A DNA stretch of 60,564 nucleotides. Source: an uncultured Pseudomonadota bacterium (GTDB taxonomy: Bacteria > Pseudomonadota > Gammaproteobacteria > Steroidobacterales > Steroidobacteraceae). Location of the stretch: contig CADEFQ010000021.1 of the NCBI GenBank assembly GCA_902826635.1, forward strand, positions 1 to 60,564. Reading direction: 5' to 3'. Every line of letters starts with the position of its first letter. The first letter of the stretch is position 1. The notes below the pieces were generated by a model. That model was not told where the DNA came from. It saw only the letters and a program-made list of their open reading frames with translations, and ran no database searches. This document shows positions 5,421 through 17,300 of the stretch, piece by piece. The position numbers and the translations under genes were made by a program.

Positions 5421-7933
5421 CGGCGCTTCACGCCGCGCGTCGGCTCGGCTTCGAGCGGATTCTCCGGCCAGTAGTGCCTCGGGTAGCGGCCGCGCAGGTC
5501 CTTGCGTACGTCCGTGTAGCCGTTGCGCCAGAAGCTCTCGAGGTCGCGCGTCACCTGCACCGGCCGGCGCGCAGGTGAGAGCAGCGTGAAGGTCACCGGC
5601 CGTTGGCCGCCGCCGACTCGCGGCGTCGTCGCGAGGCCGAACACTTCCTGCAGGCGCACCGCCACCGTAGGCGCAGCAGGGTCGGTGTAGTCCACGGGCA
5701 ACTGCGATCCGGTGGGCATCGTCAGGTGCGTTGGCGCGAGCCGCGCGAGCGCCGTCCGCTGCGCGTGCGAGAGTTGCGCGGCGAGGATCTCGCTGATCGG
5801 GAGGCGCGCGAGTTGCGTGCGGCGCGTGATCCCGCCGAGCCAGGGCGCGAGCCAGTCCAGCGTGAGCGCGAGCGCGGCGTCGGAGAGGTCCGGCCACTCG
5901 GCCGCCGCGCCGGCATCGAGCGCGCGCACGAATGCGACGCGACGCTGCAAGTCGCGCGCACCATCACTCCACGGCAATGCGCCGAGGCCGAGGGCGGCGA
6001 CACCTTCGAGCATTGCGGCCTCCGCGGCGCCGGCCGGCATTTCACGCAGCGGACGCTCCTCGAGGGTGAGTCCACCCAGGACGCGCGTGCGCCGCGCGAT
6101 GACCGCCTCCGTGCGCGCATCCCACGCCACGTCATCGCGCAATTCGATGTCGTCGGCAAAGAGCTGCTCGAGGGTCGCGAGCGTCAACGGCGCGGCGAGC
6201 CGGATGCGCGCCTCGCGCGCGCTGTCGTCGATCGCCGCGATCGCGATGAAGGGCCCCGCCGCGGTATCGGGTCGCGCGAAAAGCGCACCCCGGCCGTTCG
6301 ACAGCGCATAGCGCCCCTCCCCTTCCGCGCGCCGCCGCCCGATGCGATCGGGGTAGGCGAGCGCGAGCAGCGCACCAGGTTCGACGTCGTGCGCGTCGCC
6401 CGTGTCGCGAGGCGCGCCGCCCAGTTGCGCGCGCAGCTGCTGGGCGGCGCGACGCACGCGTTCGAGCGCGCCGCGATCGACTTCGCTCGCGCCGCTCGTT
6501 CGCCTGCGCAACACCTCGAGCCGGGTGCGTAGATCGGCATCCCGTTCGAGGCCACGCAGGATATCCCGCTCGCCGAGCAGCGCCGCGATGTCGGCCGCGA
6601 GCGCAGCGGCACCCCTGTCGCGCGCGCGAAGCAGCAGGTGGGCGAGGCGTGGATGCACCGGCAATTCCGCCATGGCGCGTCCGTGGGCCGTGATGCGGTG
6701 CTCGCGGTCGATCGCGCCGAGCCGGCGCAGCAGATCGCGCGCGCTGCCGAGTTGCGCCGCGGGCGGCGGATCGAGCCACGCGAGGCGATCGGCATCGGCC
6801 GCGCCCCACACGGCCAGTTCGAGCGCGAGTGGGGCGAGATCCGCTTCGACGATCTCGGCGGGCGTGAACGCCGCGAGGCTGCGGTGCGCGCCCTCCCCCC
6901 ACAGGCGGTAACACACACCCGGTTCGGTGCGCCCGGCGCGGCCCTGGCGTTGATCGGCGGACGCGCGCGAGACGCGCCGCGTCTCGAGCCTTCCCATGCC
7001 GCTCATCGGGTCGAACGACGCGCGCCGCACGAGCCCGCTGTCGACGACCACACGTACGCCCGGAATGGTGAGACTCGTCTCGGCGATGTTGGTCGCGAGC
7101 ACGACGCGTCGGCGCCCGTTCGCGGCCGGCGCGAGCGCTGCGAGCTGCGCGTCGCCCGTGAGTTCCCCGTAGAGCGCGCGCAGCTCGACGCCCCCCGGCA
7201 GGTCCGACGCTTCGAGCGTCGAGGTGACCCGGCGTATCTCTGCGGCGCCCGGCAGGAAGACGAGCACGTCGCCTGCCTCCTCGCGCAGCGCACGCAGTAC
7301 GGCCACGGCGGCGAGGCGTTCGGGCGACTCCGCGTCGCCCGGCAAGACAGGGAGACCCCGGCCGAGATAGCGCGTCTCAACGGGAAACAGGCGGCCGGAG
7401 GCCGTGATGATCGGCGCGTCACCGATCAACCGCGCGACCGCCTCGCCATCGAGCGTCGCGGACATCACGATCACGCGCAGATCCGGCCGCAATGCCGCGC
7501 GCGATTCGATCGTGAGGGCGAGCCCGAGATCCGCGTGCAGGCTGCGCTCGTGAAATTCATCGAACAACACCGCCGCGCAGTCCTCGAGCGACGAGTCGTC
7601 CTGCAGGCGCCGGGTCAACACGCCCTCGGTGATCACTTCGATCCGCGTCGCACGCGAGACCCGCGTGTCGAGGCGCATCCGGTAGCCGACACGTTCACCC
7701 ACCCGCTCGCCGAGCGTCACGGCCATGCGCTCGGCCACCGCGCGCGCAGCGAGCCGCCGCGGCTCGAGCACGAGGAGCTTGCGCCCGGCCACCCACGGCT
7801 CCTCGAGCAGGGCGAGAGGCACGACCGTGCTCTTGCCCGCTCCCGGCGGCGCCTGCAGCACGGCAGCGCCGTGCGAGCGCAGGGCCGACATCAGATCCGC
7901 CAGCGCGGCGTGGATGGGAAGCGTCGCAGTCAT
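5417..7933 (-). CDS. hrpB: ATP-dependent helicase HrpB
   Basis: An 838-residue DEAH-family RNA helicase-like protein. Walker A is APPGAGKST (about residue 28), motif II is the HrpB-type DEFH (FDEFHERS), motif III is SATLDG, and motif VI appears as QRQGRAGR. The C-terminal HrpB-specific domain is present, ending in the family-typical RGRYPRHYWPENPLEAEPTRG. The length is normal. ATG 7933 is used; a TTG two codons earlier is less likely. HrpB proteins are widespread in proteobacteria and their physiological role is poorly defined. It is transcribed alone, divergent from the zinc metallopeptidase. Confidence 0.95.
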   Translation of the reverse strand: MTATLPIHAALADLMSALRSHGAAVLQAPPGAGKSTVVPLALLEEPWVAGRKLLVLEPRRLAARAVAERMAVTLGERVGERVGYRMRLDTRVSRATRIEVITEGVLTRRLQDDSSLEDCAAVLFDEFHERSLHADLGLALTIESRAALRPDLRVIVMSATLDGEAVARLIGDAPIITASGRLFPVETRYLGRGLPVLPGDAESPERLAAVAVLRALREEAGDVLVFLPGAAEIRRVTSTLEASDLPGGVELRALYGELTGDAQLAALAPAANGRRRVVLATNIAETSLTIPGVRVVVDSGLVRRASFDPMSGMGRLETRRVSRASADQRQGRAGRTEPGVCYRLWGEGAHRSLAAFTPAEIVEADLAPLALELAVWGAADADRLAWLDPPPAAQLGSARDLLRRLGAIDREHRITAHGRAMAELPVHPRLAHLLLRARDRGAAALAADIAALLGERDILRGLERDADLRTRLEVLRRRTSGASEVDRGALERVRRAAQQLRAQLGGAPRDTGDAHDVEPGALLALAYPDRIGRRRAEGEGRYALSNGRGALFARPDTAAGPFIAIAAIDDSAREARIRLAAPLTLATLEQLFADDIELRDDVAWDARTEAVIARRTRVLGGLTLEERPLREMPAGAAEAAMLEGVAALGLGALPWSDGARDLQRRVAFVRALDAGAAAEWPDLSDAALALTLDWLAPWLGGITRRTQLARLPISEILAAQLSHAQRTALARLAPTHLTMPTGSQLPVDYTDPAAPTVAVRLQEVFGLATTPRVGGGQRPVTFTLLSPARRPVQVTRDLESFWRNGYTDVRKDLRGRYPRHYWPENPLEAEPTRGVKRR

Positions 7934-8045
7934 GGGCAAAGCTTACGTGAAGGGCGATGCGCAAGAGGCGCAGGCTCGCGACTTGCGCTTCTGGCCCCAA
8001 GCCCTAAGCTCCGCGCATCAGGTCCTAAGCTTTTCGGGAGCCCCC

Positions 8046-8897
8046 ATGCGCCTTGGCGGAAGTCGTCGCAGCACCAACGTCGAGGACTACCGCAATCGCC
8101 CGGCCGGCCGCACCGGCATGAAGTTCGGCCTCGGGACGATCGTGATCCTCGTGATCGGCTATTTCCTCGGCGTCAATCCGCTCACGATGCTCGGCCTCAT
8201 GAACAACATGCAGGGCGCGGCGCCCAACACGGAAGCCGCGCCCGACGGCGCTCCGACCGACGCAAGCTCCGATCTCGTGCGCGCGGTCCTCGGCGAGACC
8301 GAAGACACGTGGGGCGCGATCTTCCAGCAGGGTGGTGCGCAGTACACGCCGCCGACCCTCGCGCTGTTTCGCGACGGCATCCGCTCGGCATGCGGCAACG
8401 CCAGCTCCGCGTCCGGCCCGTTCTACTGTCCGGGCGATCAGAAGATCTACATCGACCTCGGGTTCTACGACGATCTCGCGCAGCAGTTCCAGGCGCCCGG
8501 CGATTTCGCGCAGGCCTATGTGCTCGCGCACGAGGTGGGGCACCACGTGCAGAACCTGCTCGGAACGCTCGAGAAAGTGCAGACGGCGCAGCAGCGCCTG
8601 AGCGAAGAGCAGCGCAACCAGCTGCAAGTGCGGGTCGAACTGCAGGCCGACTGCTACGCGGGTATCTGGGCCAACCACGCGGACAAGACGCGCGGCATCC
8701 TCGAACCGGGCGATATCGACGAGGGTCTGAAGGCCGCGTCGGCGGTCGGCGACGACACGATCCAGCGGCGCATGCAAGGCCATGTCGTACCCGAATCGTT
8801 CACGCACGGCTCGGCGGAGCAGCGCATGCACTGGTTCACGCGCGGCTTGCAGGGCGGCGAGCTCTCGAGCTGCGATACCTTCTCGTCAGGGTCTTGA
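8046..8897 (+). CDS. Neutral zinc metallopeptidase (YpfJ family)
   Basis: A 283-residue protein of the COG2321/YpfJ family. The N-terminus has the family opening (MRLGGSRRSTNVEDYR), a membrane anchor at about 25-45 (GLGTIVILVIGYFLGVNPL), then the peptidase domain with zinc motif HEVGHH (about residue 161) and the downstream ELQADCYAG with its conserved acidic ligand. FYCPGDQKIYIDL is also typical. It is probably anchored in the inner membrane with its domain in the periplasm. The last 12 bases overlap the convergent DUF423 gene. Confidence 0.93.
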   Translation: MRLGGSRRSTNVEDYRNRPAGRTGMKFGLGTIVILVIGYFLGVNPLTMLGLMNNMQGAAPNTEAAPDGAPTDASSDLVRAVLGETEDTWGAIFQQGGAQYTPPTLALFRDGIRSACGNASSASGPFYCPGDQKIYIDLGFYDDLAQQFQAPGDFAQAYVLAHEVGHHVQNLLGTLEKVQTAQQRLSEEQRNQLQVRVELQADCYAGIWANHADKTRGILEPGDIDEGLKAASAVGDDTIQRRMQGHVVPESFTHGSAEQRMHWFTRGLQGGELSSCDTFSSGS

Positions 8898-9269
8898 GGC
8901 GAGGATCGTCCACGCGAAGACGGTCCAGCCCAGCATCAGGAAGAACCCGCCGAAAGGCGTCACGATGCCGACGGCCGGGGGCGCGCCGAAGCTGAGCGCG
9001 TAGATGCTGCCCGAGAAGCACGCCATGCCGATCACGATCAACGGCGCGGCGACCCGCACGCCGCGGCGTTCGCGGCTGGCGACCGCAAGCCCGATTCCGA
9101 GCAGGCCAAGCGCGTGATAGAACTGATAGCGCACCGCGGTCTCAAACACGGCGAGCCGATCGGGCGCCAGCACTTTCTGCAGGCCATGGGAGCCGAACGC
9201 ACCGAGGGCCGTCGCCAGCGCGATGAGCAGCGCCGCGAGGCCGATGATCCAGCGGGCATCCTTGGTCAT
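8886..9269 (-). CDS. DUF423 membrane protein
   Basis: A 127-residue inner-membrane protein with four helices, of the DUF423 (YgdD-like) family. Family signatures are GAFGSHGL near residue 24, RYQFYHALGLL, CFSGSIYALS and the terminal PFGGFFLMLGW. The molecular function is unknown. AGGAGA lies eight bases before the ATG, which fixes the start. The metallo-beta-lactamase-fold gene lies just upstream in the same direction, ending 14 bases away. Confidence 0.93.
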   Translation of the reverse strand: MTKDARWIIGLAALLIALATALGAFGSHGLQKVLAPDRLAVFETAVRYQFYHALGLLGIGLAVASRERRGVRVAAPLIVIGMACFSGSIYALSFGAPPAVGIVTPFGGFFLMLGWTVFAWTILASRP

Positions 9270-9283
9270 GCAGTTCTCCTGTG

Positions 9284-10159
9284 TCAGGGGCGACCGAGCA
9301 CGTTGAGCGGTGTGCGCAGATAGGCGATGCCGTTCGCATCCGGCGCCGGCAGGGCGCCGGCGCAGATGTTCACCTGCAGCGCCGGAATGATCAGTGCCGG
9401 CATCGACAGCGTGCGATCCCGCGCCGTTCGCATCTCGACGTACGCTTCGCGCGTCGTGTCGTGCCGCAGGTGGATGTTCTCGCGGCATTGCACGCCGACG
9501 GTCGTCTCGTGCCGCGGCTGCTGCGCGCCGGTCGGATAGTCGTGGCACAGGTAGAGCCGAGTCGCTTCGGGCAGTGCATAGAGCTTCTGCACCGAATCGT
9601 AGAGCAGCCCCGCATCACCGCCGGGAAAATCCGTGCGCGCGCTGCCCGCATCCGGCATGAAGAGCGTGTCGCCGACGAAGACCGCGTCGCCGATGCGGTA
9701 GGCGATGCTGTCGCTCGTGTGCCCCGGCAGCGCGAGCACGCGCACTTCGATCTCCCCGAGGTCGAAAGTCTCACCGTCGAGGAACAGCCGATCGAACTGC
9801 GAACCATCGGTGGCGCACGAGCCTTCGAGGCCGAACAGCGGCACGAACACCCGCTGCACGTCGCGGATACCCTCGCCGATGCCGATGCGCCCACCCGCCC
9901 GCGCCTTCAGGTACGCGGCCGCGGAGAGATGATCGGCATGGGCGTGCGTCTCGAGGATCCATTCGAGCGTTTCGCCGCGCTCCCGTAGCGCCGCGAGCAC
10001 CGCGTCGGCCGCGCGCGTCGAGGTGCGCCCGGCTTTCGCGTCGAAGTCGAGCACCGGGTCGATGATCGCCGCGCGGCGCGAGGCGGGATCGGAAACGAGG
10101 TAGGTGAAGGTGCCGGTCGCGGCGTCATGAAACGGCGTGATCGCGGCCGGCTCGCTCAT
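9284..10159 (-). CDS. MBL-fold hydrolase, persulfide dioxygenase-like
   Basis: A 291-residue metallo-beta-lactamase-fold protein. Metal-binding motifs are [21 protein letters not shown] and LCHDY, with the long C-terminal extension and the opening [23 protein letters not shown] typical of the BlH/persulfide dioxygenase-like (glyoxalase II-related) group. The likely reaction is oxidation of glutathione persulfide, though a general thioesterase is possible. No rhodanese or sulfide:quinone reductase lies nearby to confirm it. Its ATG overlaps the stop of the YgiQ gene (ATGA), so it is in the same operon. Confidence 0.85.
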   Translation of the reverse strand: MSEPAAITPFHDAATGTFTYLVSDPASRRAAIIDPVLDFDAKAGRTSTRAADAVLAALRERGETLEWILETHAHADHLSAAAYLKARAGGRIGIGEGIRDVQRVFVPLFGLEGSCATDGSQFDRLFLDGETFDLGEIEVRVLALPGHTSDSIAYRIGDAVFVGDTLFMPDAGSARTDFPGGDAGLLYDSVQKLYALPEATRLYLCHDYPTGAQQPRHETTVGVQCRENIHLRHDTTREAYVEMRTARDRTLSMPALIIPALQVNICAGALPAPDANGIAYLRTPLNVLGRP

Positions 10160-12189
10160 TTCGGCCTCGTGTGCTGGGTACGGAACGGCCGCGCCTTCGG
10201 CTTTGGCGCCGCACGATGGCCCTCGCCACCACTGCCCACGCCCGCCGGCTGCCAAGCCGGGACGAGCTGGTGCTTGCCGTTGCCGATGAGATCCGCGCGG
10301 CCCATGCGTCGCAGCGCTTCGCGCAGCACCGGCCAGTTGTTCGCATCGTGATAGCGCAGGAACGCCTTGTGCAGCCGCCGCACCTTGAGCCCCTTCGGTA
10401 TGACGACGTCTTCCGAGGCATGCGACACGCGGTGCAACGGGTTTTTGCCGCTGTGATACATCGCTGTCGCCGAGGCCATCGGTGAAGGCAGGAACGCCTG
10501 CACCTGGTCGGCGCGAAAACCGTTCTTCTTGAGCCACAGCGCGAGCTCGAGCATGTCCGCGTCGGTCGTGCCCGGGTGCGCCGCGATGAAGTACGGAATG
10601 AGGTACTGTTCTTTGCCCGCTTCCTTCGAATAGCGCTCGAACAGTTCCTTGAATCGGTCGTACGCGCCGATACCCGGCTTCATCATCTTCGACAGCGGCC
10701 CTTCGGTGATCGCCTCGGGCGCGATCTTGAGGCGCCCGCCGACATGGTGCTGGGCAAGCTCCTTCACGTACTCCGGCGACTCGATCGCCAGGTCGTAGCG
10801 CACGCCCGACGCGATCAACACTTTCTTGACGCCCGGCAGCTCGCGCGCGCGACGATAAAGACCGACGAGCGCCGAATGATCGGTGTTGAGGTTCGGGCAG
10901 ACGCCGGGAAACACGCACGACGGCCGCCGGCAGGCGCTTTCGACCTCGCGGCTCTTGCACGCAATGCGGTACATGTTCGCGGTCGGCCCGCCGAGGTCGG
11001 AGATCACCCCGGTGAATCCCGGCACCGTGTCGCGCACCGTGCCGATCTCGCGGATCACGGAGTCTTCCGAGCGGTTCTGGATGATGCGGCCCTCGTGCTC
11101 GGTGATCGAACAGAAGGTGCAGCCACCAAAACAGCCTCGCTGGATCGAGATCGAGAACCGGATCATCTTGTAGGCCGGGATCTCGGCCTTGCCGTACGCC
11201 GGGTGCGGCTGGCGCTGGTAGGCGCGCTCGTACACCCAATCCATTTCCTTGGTCGTGAGCGGGATCGGCGGCGGATTCAGCCACACGTCGACATCGCCGT
11301 GACGCTGCACGAGCGCGCGCGCGTTGCCCGGATTCGACTCCGTGTGCAAGATCCGCGACGCGTGCGCGTAGAGCACGGAGTCCGCGACGACCTGCTCGTA
11401 CGACGGCATGCGCACGACACTGCGTGCGCGGTCCGCATTGCGGACGACGCGCGAGCCGACAGCCGCTGTCGGCTGATCATCCACTGCCGTCGAATCGATC
11501 TCCGTCCACCCGTCCGGGGTGCGACGACGGACAAAAGCAGTGCCGCGCAGGTCGCTGACGTCTTCGATCCGCTCGCCGCCTGCAAGCCGGTGCGCCAGCT
11601 CGACGATCTGCCGCTCGGCGTTGCCGAAGATCAGCAGGTCCGCCTTGGCGTCGAGCAGGATCGAGCGGCGGATTTTCTCCGACCAGTAGTCGAAGTGCGC
11701 GATGCGGCGCAGGGACGCCTCGATGCCGCCGATCACGAGCGGAACGTCTTTCCACGCCTCGCGCACGCGCTGCGCGTAGACGATCACCGAGCGATCGGGC
11801 CGCTTGCCGCCTTCGCCGCCCGGCGTATACGCGTCGTCACTGCGCACGCGACGGTCGGAGGTGTAGCGGTTCACCATCGAATCCATGTTGCCGGCGGTGA
11901 CGCCAAAGAACAGGTTCGGGCGGCCGAGCGCCTTGAACGGTTCGGGATCGCGCCAGTCGGGCTGCGCGATGATGCCGACGCGAAAACCCTGCGCCTCGAG
12001 CGTGCGCCCGACGATCGCCATGCCAAAACTGGGATGATCGACGTAGGCATCGCCCGTCACGAGGATCACGTCGCAGGAGTCCCAGCCGAGCGCTTCCATT
12101 TCGGCGCGCGACATCGGCAGATAGGGCGCCGTGCCAAAGCGCGATGCCCAGTACTTGCGATAAGCGGTGATGTCGCGTGCGGCCTCCAT
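10156..12189 (-). CDS. ygiQ: YgiQ family radical SAM protein
   Basis: A 677-residue protein with the cluster motif CFGGCTFC near residue 355, in the YgiQ context ([21 protein letters not shown] is diagnostic when read as a whole). The N-terminal B12-binding-like domain ([17 protein letters not shown]) and the C-terminal GKHQLVPAW region with a basic tail are complete. It resembles other YgiQ proteins in length. The precise substrate is not established. It is followed by the MBL-fold gene with a 4-base overlap and preceded within 2 bases by the S9 peptidase, so the three form one transcription unit. Confidence 0.93.
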   Translation of the reverse strand: MEAARDITAYRKYWASRFGTAPYLPMSRAEMEALGWDSCDVILVTGDAYVDHPSFGMAIVGRTLEAQGFRVGIIAQPDWRDPEPFKALGRPNLFFGVTAGNMDSMVNRYTSDRRVRSDDAYTPGGEGGKRPDRSVIVYAQRVREAWKDVPLVIGGIEASLRRIAHFDYWSEKIRRSILLDAKADLLIFGNAERQIVELAHRLAGGERIEDVSDLRGTAFVRRRTPDGWTEIDSTAVDDQPTAAVGSRVVRNADRARSVVRMPSYEQVVADSVLYAHASRILHTESNPGNARALVQRHGDVDVWLNPPPIPLTTKEMDWVYERAYQRQPHPAYGKAEIPAYKMIRFSISIQRGCFGGCTFCSITEHEGRIIQNRSEDSVIREIGTVRDTVPGFTGVISDLGGPTANMYRIACKSREVESACRRPSCVFPGVCPNLNTDHSALVGLYRRARELPGVKKVLIASGVRYDLAIESPEYVKELAQHHVGGRLKIAPEAITEGPLSKMMKPGIGAYDRFKELFERYSKEAGKEQYLIPYFIAAHPGTTDADMLELALWLKKNGFRADQVQAFLPSPMASATAMYHSGKNPLHRVSHASEDVVIPKGLKVRRLHKAFLRYHDANNWPVLREALRRMGRADLIGNGKHQLVPAWQPAGVGSGGEGHRAAPKPKARPFRTQHTRPK

Positions 12190-12191
12190 GA

Positions 12192-14252
12192 TCAGCGGGC
12201 TGCCTCCTGCCTGGGCGCCGCCGGCATCGGCGCCGAATGCTGCGCGAGCGCCGCCTCGAGCCCCGGCACGAAAGCCGCGCCCGCGGGCACCTCGACGCTC
12301 GAACCGACGAAGTCATCGCCCACCGGCTCGAAGCGTCCGCCGAGGCACTTCGAGAGGAAGCCTTCCGAGATTGCATACGACGACGTGCGGTTCTCGGGCC
12401 GCGCGAAACCATGGCCCTCGTCGGGATAGATGACGTAGGTCACGGGCAGGCGCTTCGCCTTCATCGCCGCGACGATCTGATCGGACTCGGCCTGCTTGAC
12501 GCGCGGATCGTTCGCCCCCTGCATGATGAGGAGCGGCTTTGAGATCGCCTCGACGCGCGTGATCGGGGAACGCTCCGCAAGCAGCTTCCTGCCCGCTTCG
12601 GTGCGCGGATCACCGACCCGCTGCGCGAGTTGCTCGAAGAACGCCTTCCAGTAGGGCGGGATCGAGCCGAGCAGTGTCGCGAGATTGGAGGGCCCGACGA
12701 TGTCGACACCGCACGCGAAGGCGTCCGGCGTGAAGGTGAGGCCGACGAGCGTGGCGTAGCCGCCGTAGGAACCGCCGTAGATCGCAACACTGTCCCGCGT
12801 GGTGATCTTCTCGCGCACCGCGAAATCAACGGCGTCGATCAGGTCATCGTGCATCTTCGCCGCCCACTCGAGGTTGCCGGCGTTGATGAACTTCTTGCCG
12901 AAGCCGGTCGAGCCGCGATAGTTCACCGACAGCACCGCGTAGCCGCGGTTCGCGAGCCACTGGTGTTCGGAATCGAACCCGTAGGCATCGCGCGCCCACG
13001 GACCGCCGTGCACATTGAGCACGAGCGGCAGCGGCCGGTCGGGGCGGCCGTCGTTCGCGTCGGAACCCTTCGGCAGCGTCAGATACGAAACCAGGGTGAG
13101 ACCGTCGCGCGCCTTGATCTCGAGCGGGGTCATCGGCGCGAGCGGCGCACCGGTGAGCGCCGGGCGCTGATCGAAGAGCTTCGTCACGGCGCCCGAATCC
13201 CGGTCGTAGAGCCAGGTGGCGAGCGCGGTCACCGGATCGTCGACGACGACGACCCACTTGCGATCGTCGAGCGTGCGGCTCGTGACGTCGAACTGCGGGC
13301 CGAGTGCCTTCGTGAGCGCATCGATGTCCCGCTGCACTTCGGGCACGAGCGCGGTGATCGAGTTCACGAGGTAGTTGACCGAATACGCCTGAGGCCTCCG
13401 CGACAGCGGCTCGAGCCAGACGCCCGCGACGTCGGCGCGATCGCTTGCGGCGAGCACGGTCTGCACGCGCGTATCGAGATTCACGCGCACGAGCGCCGAG
13501 GTGTCGCGGCCGACCGAGGAACCGATCAGCGCGGTGTGCCCGTCGCCTTCAATGACGATCGGGCTCGTGGTCTGGGTGTCTTCCTGGCCATATTTCAGGA
13601 GACTGTCCCACCCGCCCTTGGCATTGCGCACCAGCATTTCGTCGCCATCGACGCCGGACTTGACCGCGAGGCGCGGCTTCAGCGCGCCATCCTCCAGGTA
13701 ACCGGCAAATTCCTGGTCGTTCTGCTCGACCAGCTTGCGCGCACCGGTCGCGACATCGATTTCATAGAGGTCGTGCCACTCGGGCTTGCGGTCGTTCAAA
13801 CCGATCAGCACGACTTCCGGGCGCCACGGGCTCACACCGACGACCTGCGCCTGCACGCCCGCGATCGGCGTGAGGTCGATGTCCTTGCCGCTCGCGACTT
13901 CGACACTGTGCACGCGCCAGTTCTCGTCGCCGCCCTGGTCCTGCAGGTACAGCACGTGCTTGCCGTCGTACGCCCAGAAATGCTGGCGGATGCCGCGCTT
14001 CACGTCCTGTGTGATCGGGCGCGCTGCGTCGAGTTTGCCGTAGGGCGCGACCCACACGTTCAGCACGCCGTCGCGCGGCGCGATATAGGAGATGAACCGG
14101 CCGTCGGGCGAAAGACGCGCCTGGGTGCGGGTCGGGTTGCCGAACAGCGCATCGCGCGGAATCAGCACGCCGGGCTCCGCGGCCACGGCAGATATCGTCG
14201 TTGTCATCATCGACAGGGCTCCTGCGAGCGCCACGGGCCAGCGTGTAGGCAT
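12192..14252 (-). CDS. Exported S9 family (prolyl oligopeptidase-like) peptidase
   Basis: A 686-residue serine peptidase with a Sec signal peptide (residues 1-24, ending SAVAA), a seven-bladed beta-propeller (about 30-400; for example [13 protein letters not shown]) and a C-terminal alpha/beta-hydrolase domain. The catalytic serine is in GGSYGGY, the aspartate in GANDPRV and the histidine in DEGHGF. It probably cleaves short peptides in the periplasm, as dipeptidyl/oligopeptidases of this family do. GGGGAG precedes the ATG. It is the first gene of the unit with ygiQ and the MBL-fold gene, divergent from the UvrA-like gene. Confidence 0.93.
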   Translation of the reverse strand: MPTRWPVALAGALSMMTTTISAVAAEPGVLIPRDALFGNPTRTQARLSPDGRFISYIAPRDGVLNVWVAPYGKLDAARPITQDVKRGIRQHFWAYDGKHVLYLQDQGGDENWRVHSVEVASGKDIDLTPIAGVQAQVVGVSPWRPEVVLIGLNDRKPEWHDLYEIDVATGARKLVEQNDQEFAGYLEDGALKPRLAVKSGVDGDEMLVRNAKGGWDSLLKYGQEDTQTTSPIVIEGDGHTALIGSSVGRDTSALVRVNLDTRVQTVLAASDRADVAGVWLEPLSRRPQAYSVNYLVNSITALVPEVQRDIDALTKALGPQFDVTSRTLDDRKWVVVVDDPVTALATWLYDRDSGAVTKLFDQRPALTGAPLAPMTPLEIKARDGLTLVSYLTLPKGSDANDGRPDRPLPLVLNVHGGPWARDAYGFDSEHQWLANRGYAVLSVNYRGSTGFGKKFINAGNLEWAAKMHDDLIDAVDFAVREKITTRDSVAIYGGSYGGYATLVGLTFTPDAFACGVDIVGPSNLATLLGSIPPYWKAFFEQLAQRVGDPRTEAGRKLLAERSPITRVEAISKPLLIMQGANDPRVKQAESDQIVAAMKAKRLPVTYVIYPDEGHGFARPENRTSSYAISEGFLSKCLGGRFEPVGDDFVGSSVEVPAGAAFVPGLEAALAQHSAPMPAAPRQEAAR

Positions 14253-14362
14253 AGGGCTCCCCTTGGGCAAGGGTGGAATTATAGCCTCCGCGGGCCGGGG
14301 CGGCCGGGGCGTGTACACTTCGTGGTTTGCGTCCGCGGCCGGCCTCCCTACCTATATCGACC

Positions 14363-17300
14363 ATGGCGAAGCATCCGACCGGCGCCATCGCCGTTCGCGG
14401 CGCGCGCCAGAACAACCTGAAGAACCTCGACCTCGAGATTCCGCTCGGGGAACTCGTCGTCGTGACCGGCGTTTCGGGGTCGGGCAAGTCCTCGCTCGTC
14501 TTCGACACGCTCTACGCGGAAGGCCAGCGGCGCTACGTCGAGACCTTCTCGCCGTACGCGCGCCAGTTCCTCGACCGGATGGACAAGCCGCAGGTCGACC
14601 GGGTCGACGGCATACCGCCCGCCATCGCGATCGACCAGACGAATCCGGTGCGCAGCTCGCGCTCGACCGTCGGCACGATGACCGAGCTGAACGATCACCT
14701 GAAGCTGCTCTACGCGCGCGCCGCGACGCTCTACTGCGAACGCTGTGCGGAGCCCGTGCGACGCGACACGCCCGACACGATCTACGCCGATCTCGCGCGA
14801 CGCGCGGCGGGGAGCGACGACCCACGCCTCGCGCTCACGTTTGCCGTCAGTGTCCCGAAGAACTTCAAGGAAGCGGAAGTCCGCGAGCTCCTTGCCCGCC
14901 AGGGCTACACACGCATCCTCGCGCGCACGTCCGCGGGCGCGCCGCTCGAGGTGGTCCAGGACCGCTTCCGCATGGGCCAGGCGGAGCGCGCCCGCGTCAT
15001 CGACAGTCTCGAGGCGGCGCTACGCCACGGCACGGGGCGCATCACCGTGCGCAGGCAGGCGGAAGACGCGGCGCCTCCATCCGGCGAAGCGTGGCATTAC
15101 TCCCGCGACCTTGCTTGCGCGCACTGCGACATCTCGTATCGCGAGCCGACGCCGAGCACGTTCTCGTTCAATTCTCCGATCGGTGCCTGCGAGACCTGCC
15201 GCGGCTTCGGCCGCGTGATCGGCGTCGACTACGGCCTCGTGATCCCGGACGAGACGAAATCGCTGCGCGCGGGCGCGATCAAGCCCTTCCAGACCGAGTC
15301 GAACCGCGAGTGCCAGGAGGATCTCGAGAAATACGCGCAGCAGCGCGGCATTCCGCTCGACACGCCATGGCACAGCCTCACGGCCGCGCAGCGCAAGTGG
15401 GTCATCGAGGGCGAGGGCAGCTGGCGCAAGAAAGTCTGGTACGGCACCCGGCGTTTCTTCGATTGGCTCGAGCGCCGCGCCTATCGCATGCACGTACGCG
15501 TGCTGCTGTCGAAGTATCGCGCGTACACGCCCTGCGAAGCCTGCGGCGGCGCGCGATTGAAAACGCCCGCGCTGCTGGCGCGCCTCGGCAGCCACGCACT
15601 CGCGACCACCGCGCTCGCCCATCGCGAGCGCTTCATGCCGCGCGGCGTGGCCTGGTCGGCGGAGCAGCTCGTTGCCCTGCCCGGCCTCTGCATCCACGAC
15701 CTTGTGCTGCTGCCGCTCGAGAACACGCGGGCGTTCCTCGACGCGCTGCGGCTCCCCGCGCCGATCGATGTCGCGACCGATCAACTGCTCGGCGAGATCC
15801 GCGCGCGCCTGCGCTATCTCGTCGACGTGGGCCTCGGCTATCTCACGCTCGACCGCCAGTCGCGCACCCTGTCGGGCGGTGAAGTCCAGCGCATCAATCT
15901 CACGACGGCGCTCGGCACATCGCTCGTCAACACCCTGTTCGTGCTCGACGAACCGTCGATCGGCCTGCATCCGCGCGACATGGGGCGCGTGATAGAAGTC
16001 ATGCATCGCCTGCGCGATGCCGGCAACTCGCTCGTCGTCGTCGAACACGACCCGCAGATCATGCTCGAGGCCGATCGCCTCCTCGACCTCGGGCCCGGCG
16101 CCGGCGAACGCGGCGGCGAGATTGTGTTTTACGGCACCCCCGCCGACATCCGCACGGCGCCCGGGTCGCTCACCGGCGCCTACCTGTCGGGCGCGCGCAC
16201 CGTCGCCGAACCACAACGCGAGGTGCCGGCCGCGGCGGCCGTCGCGGCGAGCGGCATCGCGCACGCCGTGCGCGCGAGCAGCTCGCTCGTGCTGCGCGGG
16301 GCGCGCGAGCACAACCTGAAGGGCATCGATGTCACGATCCCGCTGCGGCGCTTCGTGTGCATCACCGGCGTCTCGGGCTCCGGCAAATCGACGCTCGTCG
16401 AGAACGTGCTGCACCCCGCGCTCGCCAAAGCCTTCGGCAAGGCAACCGATGCCCCGGGCGGCTTCACGAGCCTCGAAGGCGCGGGCGGGCTCGACGACGT
16501 CGTGCTGGTGGATCAAAGCCGCATCGGCCGCACCACCCGCTCGACGCCGGCGAGCTACGTCGGCGCACTCGACATCATCCGTGACCTGTTCGCCGCGGCA
16601 CCCGAATCACTCGTGCGCCGCTACACCCCCGGCACGTTCAGCTTCAATTCCGGCACCGGCCGCTGCCCGACCTGTGGCGGCAACGGCTTCGAGCACATCG
16701 AGATGCAGTTCCTCTCCGATGTCTACCTGCGCTGCGCGGCCTGCGACGGCAAGCGCTTTCGCGACGAAGTGCTCGAGGTGCGCGTCGAGGGCGCCGGCGG
16801 GCGGCACGCCAGCATCGCCGACGTGCTCGACATGACGGTGACCGAGGCGCTCGAGTTCTTCGCCAGCGTAACCGCGGTGCGCGCCCTCGTCAGGCCGCTG
16901 CAGGAAGTGGGCCTCGAGTACGTGAAGCTCGGCCAGCCGGTGCCCACGCTGTCCGGCGGCGAGGCGCAGCGCCTGAAACTCGCCGGCCACCTCGCCGAAC
17001 TCGTGGCGCCGCCGCCGAAGCGTGCCGCGGATGTGCAGACGCGCGGCAAGCTTTTCCTCTTCGACGAGCCGACGACGGGGCTGCATTTCGACGATGTCGC
17101 GAAACTGCTGCGCGCGCTGCGCGGCCTGCTGTCCGCCGGGCATTCGCTGCTCGTGATCGAGCACAATCTCGACGTGATCCGCGCGGCCGACTGGGTCATC
17201 GACCTCGGGCCCGACGGCGGTGATCGCGGCGGCGAGATCGTCTGCGCCGGCACACCGCGGCAGGTGCGCGAGCACCCTGTCTCGCATACGGGTCGCGCGC

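Noticed and set aside
3534..5897. A 787-codon - strand frame
   Set aside because: It crosses the methyltransferase and hrpB in the wrong frames and only its last 139 codons, the small membrane protein, look real.
6638..8995. A 785-codon + strand frame
   Set aside because: It is the antisense shadow of hrpB, rich in Arg and His, without any recognisable domain.
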